Source of the DNA: Chloroflexota bacterium
Lineage (GTDB): Bacteria > Chloroflexota > Limnocylindria > QHBO01
Length of the DNA: 7,662 nt
Assembly (NCBI GenBank): GCA_005879775.1
Contig: VBJX01000100.1
Span: 1 to 7,662 of the forward strand
Direction: 5' to 3'
How positions within the stretch are numbered: the first letter of the stretch is position 1; each line of letters begins with the position of its first letter. Of the stretch, positions 1-6,594 are shown piece after piece. Made by a program: the position numbers and the translations under genes. The notes under the pieces are model-generated. The model was given only the letters and a program-made list of their open reading frames with translations. It ran no database searches and was not told the DNA's origin.

Positions 1-1025
1 TCCACGAGGCCCTTCGGCCAGAGCCCTGGCGGCACGACGCTCGAGGCCGGTGTCCCGCCGATCCCCTCAGCGAGCTGCACGAGCCGCGGCCGATCGAGGG
101 CCAGGGCGAACGCCCGCCGCACGCGAGCGTCGTCGAATGGCGGTCGGGTGGTGTCGAAGCCGAAGTACTGGACCCCAAGGGCGGCTGCCCGATGCAGGGC
201 TGGACCGAGACCGGAGTCGAACGCGATCCAGCCCGCATCGGAGGCGCCAACGGAGGTCAGGTCCACCTTGTCATCGGCGAAGGCAGTGGCCGCATCGCCG
301 GTCAGGTCAGTGATCCAGCGCACCTCGCTGATGGGCGGGGCACCGGCGACGTAATGCGCATTCGCCTTGAACACGAGGTCGACGCCGTCCATCCGATAGG
401 CGAGATAGGGACCGCTGCCGACGAAGGCGCCGACCTTCTGCCAGTCAAGGCTGGCATCGGCCGTCGGAGGCACCACGAAGGTGGTGGGCGTGGCCAGCAC
501 AGACAGGAAGTAGCCCGCCGGGTGGCGGAGGCGCACCACCAGGGTGTGCGCGTCGCGGGCCTGGATGCCGACCTGGTCCTCCGGCCCACCGGTCATGCGT
601 TCCACGTCCGGCGCCGTGGAACGGGTGCTCGGGTCCAGGATGCGCAGCCACGAGCGGCGCACATCGGCTGCCTCGAGAGTGCTGCCATCGCTGAAGGTGA
701 GGCCGTCGCGCAGATGGAAGGTGTAGGTCAGCCCGTCCCCGCTCACGTCCCACGACGCGGCGAGAGAGGCGTATGGCTGGCCGTTCTCGTCGAGCCGAGT
801 CAGGCCTGCGTAGAGCTGCAGGATGAGCTGGACGTCGGAGGCTGATCCGATGAATGCCGGATCGAGGGTGTGCACCTCGCCGCCGACGTAGCGGAGGGTC
901 TGACCCTGGGCGGCTGCACGCTCGTCGAGGTGCGACGGAGAGCGGGCCAGGGAGAGGGTCAGGAGGATGACCGCGACGCCGGCGATGAGGCGCGGCAGCC
1001 GGCCCACCGAGGTCAGGCGGCGCAT
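1..1025 (-). CDS. ABC transporter substrate-binding protein, family 5 (OppA/DppA-like), C-terminus cut by window edge
   Basis: Extracytoplasmic solute receptor expected to bind peptides, nickel or similar small ligands and deliver them to an ABC permease. Reading the minus strand from ATG 1025-1023 gives 341 complete codons with no stop before the left edge. Residues 1-38 look like a Sec signal (RR-rich start, hydrophobic 14-27, AAAQ near 37-40); there is no lipobox Cys. Family signatures follow: LDPA at 54-57, the stretch GLTYTFHLRDGLTFSDGS at 98-115 followed by EAADV, VGSGPY at 202-207, and DDARVRRAFALALDR at 298-312, which matches the usual D-x-R-V-R-x-A-x-x-x-A-x-D-R block. Family members are usually 500-600 residues, so roughly the last third is missing here. 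Permease and ATPase genes are not in the window and may lie to the left. It diverges from the copper/redox operon by 22 bp. Substrate cannot be told from the sequence. Confidence 0.92.
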   Translation of the reverse strand, partial: MRRLTSVGRLPRLIAGVAVILLTLSLARSPSHLDERAAAQGQTLRYVGGEVHTLDPAFIGSASDVQLILQLYAGLTRLDENGQPYASLAASWDVSGDGLTYTFHLRDGLTFSDGSTLEAADVRRSWLRILDPSTRSTAPDVERMTGGPEDQVGIQARDAHTLVVRLRHPAGYFLSVLATPTTFVVPPTADASLDWQKVGAFVGSGPYLAYRMDGVDLVFKANAHYVAGAPPISEVRWITDLTGDAATAFADDKVDLTSVGASDAGWIAFDSGLGPALHRAAALGVQYFGFDTTRPPFDDARVRRAFALALDRPRLVQLAEGIGGTPASSVVPPGLWPKGLV

Positions 1026-1033
1026 GCGCGGGC

Positions 1034-1040
1034 TAGTATA
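1034..1040. promoter_or_regulatory. Overlapping divergent -10-like boxes (TAGTATA)
   Basis: The 22 bp between the start codons at 1025 (minus) and 1048 (plus) holds TAGTAT (1034-1039) on the plus strand and TATACT (1040-1035) on the minus strand. Each fits TANNNT. The distance from the end of the box to the start codon is 8 nt (plus GTG) and 9 nt (minus ATG), which would put the transcription start at or within about three bases of the start codon. No Shine-Dalgarno sequence lies before either start and no clear -35 element is visible on either side. This is the layout of leaderless transcripts; the assignment is by inspection only. Confidence 0.5.
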
Positions 1041-1047
1041 CGGGGCC

Positions 1048-1584
1048 GTGCAGACGACCCATGAGCACCGGTTCCGGCCGCAGCCGGCCGGCAGCCTCAC
1101 GCTCCGACAGTTCGTGGAATCGCTCCGTCGCTGGACCCCGGAGATGCGCCAGGTGGCGCAGATTGCGCTGACCCGCAGCGAGGCGGAGCGCCAGGAATAC
1201 CTGCGCGCCTTCCACAACCGCCACCACGACCGTCAGCCCCAGGCGATTGATTCATTCGTGCGCTGGGCCTACTCGGATCCGCGCCTGGACCAGGTCCCGT
1301 CGCTCCTGGCTGAGCTGGCTCGCACGGAGGACGACTATGCCGATGCGCTCGAGCACGAAGCCGATGTGCTGGTCCGCACCCGGGCCCTCGGCAAGACCCC
1401 GACGCAGCGAGTCCGCGACTACCTGGCGCTGCTCGGCGTCGAGGGCAGCGAGCAGGTGCGCGCCGGAATCGCGAGCCTCCTTCCCGCCGGGACACCCGAG
1501 CATGTCGTGGTCGCCACCATCCGCCAGATGCGCCGACGCTGGCTGGAGCTGTACGGCGACGATCTCTTCTTCGCCGAGGACTGA
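1048..1584 (+). CDS. Hypothetical protein, 178 aa, first gene of the copper/redox operon
   Basis: I do not recognise this protein. The start chosen is GTG 1048, because a -10-like TAGTAT ends 8 nt before it and reading further upstream would cross the promoter and the divergent gene; ATG 1024 is an in-frame alternative adding eight residues. The product appears soluble: no signal peptide or membrane segment, no cysteine, rich in Arg, Glu and Leu and probably mostly helical. A His-rich patch lies at the N-terminus and at 56-60 (H5, H7, then FHNRHHD at 55-61), and an acidic run follows (EDDYADALEHEAD, 94-106). The C-terminus ends FFAED. The stop is three bases before the start of the CopC-CopD-cytochrome gene, so the two are almost certainly co-transcribed. 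A regulatory or metal-related role is possible from context and the histidines, but this is a guess. Confidence 0.75.
   Translation: MQTTHEHRFRPQPAGSLTLRQFVESLRRWTPEMRQVAQIALTRSEAERQEYLRAFHNRHHDRQPQAIDSFVRWAYSDPRLDQVPSLLAELARTEDDYADALEHEADVLVRTRALGKTPTQRVRDYLALLGVEGSEQVRAGIASLLPAGTPEHVVVATIRQMRRRWLELYGDDLFFAED
1576..1580 (+). promoter_or_regulatory. Ribosome binding site GAGGA for the CopC-CopD-cytochrome c gene
   Basis: GAGGA lies 7 nt before ATG 1588, inside the last codons of the preceding gene. It supports that ATG as the start and contrasts with the operon's first gene, which has no such site. Confidence 0.7.
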
Positions 1585-1587
1585 TCC

Positions 1588-3909
1588 ATGCGGCGCGTGA
1601 CGCTGCGCGCGGCCGCTGCCCTGCTCTGGACGGGCGCGCTGTGCGCCCTCGCTCCGTCGCCGGTCGCCGCGCACGCCGAGCTCCTCTTCACGACCCCCGC
1701 GGCCGGAGCCAGCCTCCCCCAGGCTCCTTCCGAGCTGACGATGACCTTCAGCGAGGCGATCGACCCGATCACCGCCTCGCTCACCGTCGCAAATGAGAGT
1801 GGCGACCCGGTGCTTGGCGTCGGCACCCCCACCGTCGACAGGGCAGGAACGACTGCCAGCGTGTCGCTCCCATTCCTGCCGGCCTCCCTGTACACCGTCA
1901 GCTACCGGGTCACCTCCGCCGAGGACGGCCACATCACCGAAGGGAGCTGGCTCTTCCTGGTCGACCCGACCGGGACCCGCACCCCGCCGGGAGCATCGAC
2001 GGAGAGCACCTCACTCTCGTCGACGCCGCTGATCGTCACCGCGCGCTGGGTGGCGCTGGCCTTCGGGCTCGTCCTCCTCGGAACGGCCCTCTTCTGGCTG
2101 GCGTCGGCCCGCCCAGCGCTCTGGGGCACCAACGGCGGCGCGGCCGCCGACCTGACGGCCCCGTGGCTGCTGCTGGCAGCCTGCGCCGCGCTCACCTTCA
2201 GCGGCCTGGCCGCCTACCTGACCCTTGCCGCCCAGCCGCTCGTCGGCTCCGGCAGCCACCCCGGGCATGGTGGCGGCATCGTTCCCCTCGACTTCGCCGC
2301 CCCGTTCGGGGCGACGCCGTTCGCCACGGCGATGCGCATCGCACTGATCGGCAGCGGGGTCGCATTCCTGCTGGCCGTCGCTCGCCACTTCAGCATTGAC
2401 GAGGCCCTTCGCCGAGGCCGCGCCCCCCGCGACCGCGAGCCCGCCGTCCTTGTCCTGGTCGCAATTGCCGCCGCCATCGCCCTGGCGGGCTCGTCACTGG
2501 CCAGCCACGCAGCCTCAGCCGGCGGGCCGCTCTTCGGGTTCTTCGACTGGCTTCACCTGGTGGCGGTCTCGGTCTGGCTCGGGACGCTGCCCGGCCTGAT
2601 GGTGCTGCTGCGGCGTGGTCAGGGTGGGTTCGCGGGACGGTCCACCGCCTTGGCCGCACTACGGCGCCATTCGCGGATCGCGATCGTCGCCGCGCCGCTG
2701 GTGGCGGCCACCGGCCTTGCCAACTCGCCACTCCTGCTCGGCTCGGGACGCAACCTGGTGGCCACCGACTACGGCGACCTGCTCCTCGCCAAGGCGCTCC
2801 TGTTCAGCACCGCCATCGCCATCGGGGCGGCCAATTACTTCCTGGTGCGAGCGGCGGCCGCGCGGCGGGTCCTGCCGTTGATCGCGGGGGAGGCGGTCAT
2901 CGGCGCGTTGGCGGTGCTGGTGGCCGCCACCCTGGTGACCACCCAGCCTGCCGCCAGCCGGCCGCCGATCCTGAGCCGCCCGGCCATCGGCGCGCAACAG
3001 CTCTTCGGCGATGATGGTGACGCGACGATCCACGTCTCGGTCAACCTGCCCTCGCCGGGCGTCCAGCGTTACGAGGCGACGGTCGCCGACGTGACGACAG
3101 GGATTCCCCGGACCGACATCGAGCAGATCACGCTCGTCTTCTCGCCGCCGGCCGACGCGGGGATCGGCGTCGAACGGGTGGCGCTGGCGCGCAGCGACCA
3201 GGACTGGCTCTGGGGCACCACCGGTGACTACACCCCGGTGCCCGGCGCCTGGAAGCTGGACGTCCAGGTGCAGGGCGGTGACGGCAAGCTGGCGACAAGC
3301 TTCTCCCTGGACGTCCTGCCGGCGACCGCCCCGGAGGTTCTCCCTGCCGCTGCAAACGGGATCGGCGTGCCCGCTCCCGTGGCGGTCCTGTGGGCCGTGC
3401 TGCCGCCCGGGCAGCTCGGCTGGCTCGTCCCCATCCTGCTGTTGGCGGCCATCGTCGCCCTCGCCGCCTGGGAGCGCCGGGCGAGCGGGATCAAGACCGC
3501 GGGATGGCGCGTGGGGCTCGCCCTCCTCGTGCTGCTGAGTGGCGTGGCCGTGGGCGCGCGGGCCGTGGTCGCGGCAGCCAACGCGCCTCCAGCAGCCGCC
3601 GTCGGGATGGAGAATCCGATCCCGCCCACCGCCGAATCGAACGCGCGCGGCCAGAGGCTGTACCTTGCCAACTGTTCGTCCTGCCACGGGGTCGACGGCG
3701 CGGGCAACGGGCCCAGCGCGGCCGGCCTCTTCCCCTCACCGGGAGACCTGGGAAGTGAGGTCTCGAAGCTGAGCCCAGGCGTGCTCTACTTCCGGATCAC
3801 GAACGGGATGGTCACCACCGCGATGCCCTCATTCGCCGGCACCCTGACCGAGAACGACCGATGGGACCTGGTCAACTACCTGCGTGGCACGTGGCGGCCA
3901 GCCGGATGA
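1588..3909 (+). CDS. CopC-CopD-FixH/YtkA-like-cytochrome c fusion protein, 773 aa
   Basis: Membrane-anchored copper-handling protein fused to a heme c domain. A signal peptide (1-28, ending VAA) should be cut so that His29 becomes the N-terminus. A CopC beta-barrel (29-126) follows, with Asp113-Gly-His115. His1 plus D-x-H is the classical Cu(II) ligand set of CopC. A CopD-type membrane domain (about 150-451) has around eight hydrophobic segments, including WLHLVAVSVWLG at 321-332 and the LLAKALLF segment near 399-406. Residues about 468-580 form an extracytoplasmic beta-rich domain like the FixH/YtkA domain in YcnJ-type proteins. Two further membrane segments (about 609-627 and 640-661) lead to a class I cytochrome c domain (about 675-773) with heme motif C696-S-S-C699-H700 and probable axial Met746 in AMPSF. 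CopC and CopD are often separate or a two-part fusion; the added heme domain is the odd part. The stop overlaps the next ATG by 4 nt. Confidence 0.93.
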   Translation: MRRVTLRAAAALLWTGALCALAPSPVAAHAELLFTTPAAGASLPQAPSELTMTFSEAIDPITASLTVANESGDPVLGVGTPTVDRAGTTASVSLPFLPASLYTVSYRVTSAEDGHITEGSWLFLVDPTGTRTPPGASTESTSLSSTPLIVTARWVALAFGLVLLGTALFWLASARPALWGTNGGAAADLTAPWLLLAACAALTFSGLAAYLTLAAQPLVGSGSHPGHGGGIVPLDFAAPFGATPFATAMRIALIGSGVAFLLAVARHFSIDEALRRGRAPRDREPAVLVLVAIAAAIALAGSSLASHAASAGGPLFGFFDWLHLVAVSVWLGTLPGLMVLLRRGQGGFAGRSTALAALRRHSRIAIVAAPLVAATGLANSPLLLGSGRNLVATDYGDLLLAKALLFSTAIAIGAANYFLVRAAAARRVLPLIAGEAVIGALAVLVAATLVTTQPAASRPPILSRPAIGAQQLFGDDGDATIHVSVNLPSPGVQRYEATVADVTTGIPRTDIEQITLVFSPPADAGIGVERVALARSDQDWLWGTTGDYTPVPGAWKLDVQVQGGDGKLATSFSLDVLPATAPEVLPAAANGIGVPAPVAVLWAVLPPGQLGWLVPILLLAAIVALAAWERRASGIKTAGWRVGLALLVLLSGVAVGARAVVAAANAPPAAAVGMENPIPPTAESNARGQRLYLANCSSCHGVDGAGNGPSAAGLFPSPGDLGSEVSKLSPGVLYFRITNGMVTTAMPSFAGTLTENDRWDLVNYLRGTWRPAG

Positions 3910-4829
3910 ACGCCAGCTGGCGTCTTCGGCTCGTGGGTCGGTCCGTGCGCGTCGCCGCAGCGGCCACGGCGGCATGGCTGGCCATCTCGGCCATCGCTCC
4001 CCTTCCGGCGACGGGTCACGCACTCGGCGGGGTCTTCACCCTGCCGGTGCCGCTCGCCCTCTACCTGGCCGGGGCGGGCGCCGTGGTGGCCGCCTCGTTC
4101 GTCGTCGCCGTGGTGGTGGTACGGCCCGGCGGCCGCATCCCCCACTATCCGACGCGCCCGATCCTGCCCGAGACCGCACGGCGCGGCTCGCTGCTCCTGC
4201 GATGGCTGGGAATGGTGTGGTGGTTCGGCGCGATCGCCATCGGCCTGGTGATCAGTCAGGTCTCTCCTGCCCCCGCGGTCCTTTTCTGGATCCTGATCTG
4301 GGTCGGGCTCCCGATCGTCACCGTCCTCCTCGGAAACCCGTGGCCGTCACTCAGCCCGTTTCGGGCGCTCTTTGGCCTCCTGGAGCGCGTGTCGCGCTGG
4401 GCCGGCTTCGATCGGCTCGACCTGGGACTGCGCTACCCCGCCGTCCTCGGTGCGCCGCACACGGTGGCGCTGCTCATGGGCAGCTACACGGTCGTGACAC
4501 TCATCGGGATCTTCCTGTTCGGACGCGTCGGCTGGCTGCGCAACGCCGAGCTGTTCGAGGTCTACCTCGGCTGGTTCGGGCGGGCCGGTCCGGTCGGTCG
4601 CCGCGTGGTGCAGCCGGATGCCTGCGCCGGCTGTGCTGAGGAATGCGATCCGGAGCACTGCGTCGACTGCCCCGAATGCACGGCCGTCGCCACGTCGGGC
4701 GAGCAGCGTCCCGAGCTCCGCCCCTGGTTCACCGGCCTCAGCGAGGTATCACACGCGGGCTGGTCGGATGCCGGCTTCATCGTCCCTACGACGGCCTCTC
4801 CGAGACCTCCGTCTGGGCAGCGATCATGA
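3906..4829 (+). CDS. Polytopic membrane protein with six-cysteine loop, N-terminal part (gene split by frameshift near 4784)
   Basis: First 307 codons of a membrane protein whose family carries the label fenitrothion hydrolase in some databases; that name is no evidence of activity here. ATG 3906 overlaps the previous stop (ATGA), giving translational coupling. Hydrophobic segments lie near 12-32, 47-73, 97-117, 124-143 and 183-206. Family-like landmarks as I remember them: HALGG followed by LPVP (38-49), GNPWPSLSPFRALF (143-156), and FGRVGWLRNAELFEVYLG (205-222). A loop at 240-258 holds six Cys spaced C-x2-C-x3-C-x4-C-x2-C-x2-C plus His251, a candidate metal or disulfide site. After V293 the frame leaves the family: the last 14 residues are Pro/Ser-rich and non-hydrophobic, while the minus-one frame continues with YDGLSETSVW and four more membrane segments. 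One gene has probably been split by a small deletion or a sequence error. Function is unknown; copper or redox by context. Confidence 0.8.
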   Translation: MNASWRLRLVGRSVRVAAAATAAWLAISAIAPLPATGHALGGVFTLPVPLALYLAGAGAVVAASFVVAVVVVRPGGRIPHYPTRPILPETARRGSLLLRWLGMVWWFGAIAIGLVISQVSPAPAVLFWILIWVGLPIVTVLLGNPWPSLSPFRALFGLLERVSRWAGFDRLDLGLRYPAVLGAPHTVALLMGSYTVVTLIGIFLFGRVGWLRNAELFEVYLGWFGRAGPVGRRVVQPDACAGCAEECDPEHCVDCPECTAVATSGEQRPELRPWFTGLSEVSHAGWSDAGFIVPTTASPRPPSGQRS

Positions 4830-5359
4830 AGCCGTTCGCCGGCGCCCTGGCAGGCCTCCTTGGTTCCACCGGGTCGGTGCTCGCCGCGGAGACCCTCGGC
4901 CTGCTCGCCCTGTGGCTGGCCTTCCTCGGCGCCTTCTCGATGGCTACGCGTCTGACCGGCGCCATGCACGATCCCGAAATCGAGCCGCGACCGCTGGGCA
5001 CCACGGTGGGCGCCTACGCCGCCACCCTCCTGCCGATCGCCGGCGGCTACCTGATCGCCCACTACCTGACCCTGCTGATCCAGGGCATCGCCTGGCTCCC
5101 GGGCCTCATCGTGGACCCGGTGACCAGCGTCGCGCCGCCGCTCAACTGGATGCCGATCAGCGCCGTCTGGTACCTCTCCGTGGGAGCCATCGTGCTCGGC
5201 CACGTGGCGGCGGTGGTGCTGGCCCATCGGCTGGCGCTGCGTGAGGCCGCCATCCGGCCGATCCTGGCCGGGCTGCCGCTGGTGGTGCTGATGATCGGCT
5301 ACACCGTGCTCAGCCTATGGATCATCGCCCAGCCGATCGCCCTGGAGCCCGGATCGTGA
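4784..5359 (+). pseudogene. C-terminal part of the same membrane protein, in the shifted frame
   Basis: From CCC 4784-4786 this frame reads P-YDGLSETSVW and then 180 more residues, 191 in all before TGA 5357-5359. The residues AYAATLLPIAGGYLIAHYL agree with the C-terminal half of the family named for the upstream part, where a Pro-Ile-(x)-Tyr-(x)2-Ala-His-Tyr block is usual. About four hydrophobic segments are visible. Joined to residues 1-293 of the upstream part it makes about 484 residues, close to the family's size. The frame could also be read on its own: ATG 4826 overlaps the upstream stop (ATGA, 4826-4829), so reinitiation could yield a separate 177-residue polypeptide, although no strong ribosome binding site precedes it. 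I therefore cannot decide between a broken gene, a sequencing error and a working two-piece protein. The stop overlaps the ccdA GTG by 4 nt. Confidence 0.75.
5344..5347 (+). promoter_or_regulatory. Ribosome binding site GGAG for ccdA
   Basis: GGAG lies 8 nt before GTG 5356, inside the end of the preceding reading frame. It helps to choose GTG 5356 over the in-frame ATG at 5317, which lies inside the upstream gene and would add a polar, Arg-rich stretch before the first membrane helix. Confidence 0.6.
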
Positions 5360-6075
5360 GCGTCAGCCTGGCGCTCGCCTTCGCCGCGGGGCTGCTCAGC
5401 TTCGCATCGCCCTGCGTGCTGGCCCTGGTCCCCATCTACCTCGCCTTCCTGGGGGAGGGGGCCGGCGCCATGGCTGGCGGCGCCTCTGGCGCGTCCGCCG
5501 TCGCCTGGCGGGGATCGCTGCTGGGCGAGGCGCTCCTCTTCGTGTTCGGCTTCAGCGCGGTGTTCATCGCGCTCGGCGTGTCCTTCGGAGTCCTGGGCAC
5601 GGCACTCCTCAACGTGTACGACCTGCGGCCGTGGGTCGGCATCGCGGTGATCGGGATCGGCCTGGTCACGACCGGCATCTTTGGACCGGTGATGGACCGG
5701 GTCATGCGCATCAGGGTGCGCACCGACCTGCTGCCAGCCGCGCGCACCTCGCGCGCGGTCGCGCTTGGCGCGCTGGTGGGGATTGGGTGGAGCCCCTGCA
5801 TCGGGCCAGTGCTGGGTGCCATCCTGACCATGGGAGCCTCGGCACAGGACGCCTGGGTGGCAGCGCTGCTCCTGGTCGCCTACTCGGCCGGGCTGGCGCT
5901 CCCGTTCCTGGCGGCCTCGGTCGCCCTGCCTCGTATCCGGCCACTCTTCGACCTCCTGCGCCGATACCACACGGCGGTCCAGGTCGTGTCCGGAGTCTTC
6001 ATCATGCTGATCGGAGTGCTGATCCTGACCAACGCCTTCACCCGAATGGCGGGCCTCTTTACGCCCTTCTTCTGA
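5356..6075 (+). CDS. ccdA: CcdA/DsbD-type membrane thiol-disulfide reductase, 239 aa
   Basis: Integral membrane protein that takes electrons from cytoplasmic thioredoxin and passes them across the membrane to extracytoplasmic thioredoxin-like proteins, as in cytochrome c maturation or CuA-site assembly. From GTG 5356 it has about six hydrophobic segments. Both family cysteines are present in their usual settings: C20 in LLSFASPCVLALVPIYLAFL (13-32) and C148 in WSPCIGP (145-151). The length is typical of stand-alone CcdA, which lacks the periplasmic domains of DsbD. The start overlaps the preceding stop as GTGA. Being last in an operon with a copper-binding cytochrome fusion suggests it keeps thiols or heme/copper ligands reduced for that system. 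No TlpA, ResA or Sco partner is encoded in the window. Family assignment is firm; the client is inference. Confidence 0.94.
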   Translation: MSVSLALAFAAGLLSFASPCVLALVPIYLAFLGEGAGAMAGGASGASAVAWRGSLLGEALLFVFGFSAVFIALGVSFGVLGTALLNVYDLRPWVGIAVIGIGLVTTGIFGPVMDRVMRIRVRTDLLPAARTSRAVALGALVGIGWSPCIGPVLGAILTMGASAQDAWVAALLLVAYSAGLALPFLAASVALPRIRPLFDLLRRYHTAVQVVSGVFIMLIGVLILTNAFTRMAGLFTPFF

Positions 6076-6122
6076 CCTATCGTTCGGAAATCACCCTGAA
6101 TCAAGCTTGCCTGGCGCGAGCC
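6076..6122. other. Short convergent intergenic gap
   Basis: Forty-seven bases separate the ccdA stop from the end of the AHSA1-like gene on the other strand. I see no T-rich terminator; only a 3-bp GGC/GCC hairpin with a GCGA loop near 6113-6122. Confidence 0.5.
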
Positions 6123-6594
6123 TCAGCTACCAGCGACAGCTCCCTCTTGATCGAGCAGTGATCTGAGGAGATCTTCCATCTTGTCGAAGCTGTCTTCCTG
6201 GCCGTCGGACTTGGTCATATGGTCACGGCCCGCCTTGTCGCGGAACGCCATGTTCATCGTCACCTTCGTCACTCCATTGGCTTCGTGCAGCTCCACGGTC
6301 TCGACGGCCTCCGCATCCGGCCACCCTTCGAACAGCCACGTCTCGACGGTCCGCGTCGGCCGCCCGACCTCCAGGTAGGTTCACGAACACCTGGTGGTAG
6401 TTCCCTCCAACGCGCAGGTCGATCGGGCACTCCGTCATCCGACACTCAAATGGGGCGAACCATTTGCTCACATGCTCCGGCTTCGTCATGGCGTCGAAGA
6501 CGAGTGCGATCGGAGCATCGAACTCTCGAGTGATGAGAACCTCGAGATCACTCGGAAATTCAATGACTGCCGACCCATGCCGTGTACCTGTCAC
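6123..6594 (-). pseudogene. AHSA1/SRPBCC-domain protein, disrupted by internal deletion and frameshift
   Basis: Small helix-grip (START/Bet v 1-like) protein of the AHSA1 type, often encoded beside an ArsR regulator; ligands of this group are mostly unknown. The start GTG 6594 overlaps the arsR stop (GTGA) with AAGGAG 7 nt before it. The first 72 codons read the family N-terminus: EFPSDLEVLITREFDAP at 12-28, PEHVSKWFAPF at 39-49, and GGNYHQVFV at 63-71. At 6378 the frame shifts: the continuation YLEVGRPTRTVETWLFEGWP and the C-terminus, including MTKSDGQEDSFDKMEDLLRS, lie in another frame and end at TGA 6125-6123. Relatives have roughly a dozen residues (a DGxExxFxG-type strand) between VFV and YLEV that are absent here, so a deletion of some 35-38 nt fits better than a single-base error. 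Left uncorrected, translation runs in the wrong frame to a stop near 6223 and gives 123 residues. Probably non-functional. Confidence 0.8.

Noticed and set aside
192..845. Long open plus-strand frame (217 codons) opposite the substrate-binding protein
   Set aside because: It is antisense to a strongly supported family 5 binding protein, has no recognisable motif, and such frames are expected in GC-rich coding DNA.
1252..1932. 226-codon minus-strand frame across the hypothetical gene and copC
   Set aside because: It crosses two well-placed plus-strand genes and their ribosome binding site; low-complexity shadow.
2659..3687. 342-codon minus-strand frame inside the CopC-CopD-cytochrome gene
   Set aside because: Composition is Arg/Gly/Asp/Gln-rich with no domain-like pattern; the opposite strand encodes clear CopD and heme motifs.
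4643..4783. Upstream part of the shifted frame as a coding start for the second membrane fragment
   Set aside because: Residues read here are Arg/Pro/His-rich and non-family, while the other frame encodes the Cys loop; the family match in this frame starts only at 4784-4787.
4780..4790. Programmed minus-one ribosomal frameshift site
   Set aside because: The codons GTC CCT lack an X-XXY-YYZ slippery pattern and I see no clear downstream stem or internal Shine-Dalgarno; indel is simpler.
5299..5970. 223-codon minus-strand frame over ccdA
   Set aside because: The plus strand encodes both CcdA cysteine motifs in context; the minus product is a charged, repetitive shadow.
6110..6126. Possible bidirectional terminator between ccdA and the AHSA1-like gene
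   Set aside because: Only a 3-bp GGC/GCC stem and no T-run on either strand.
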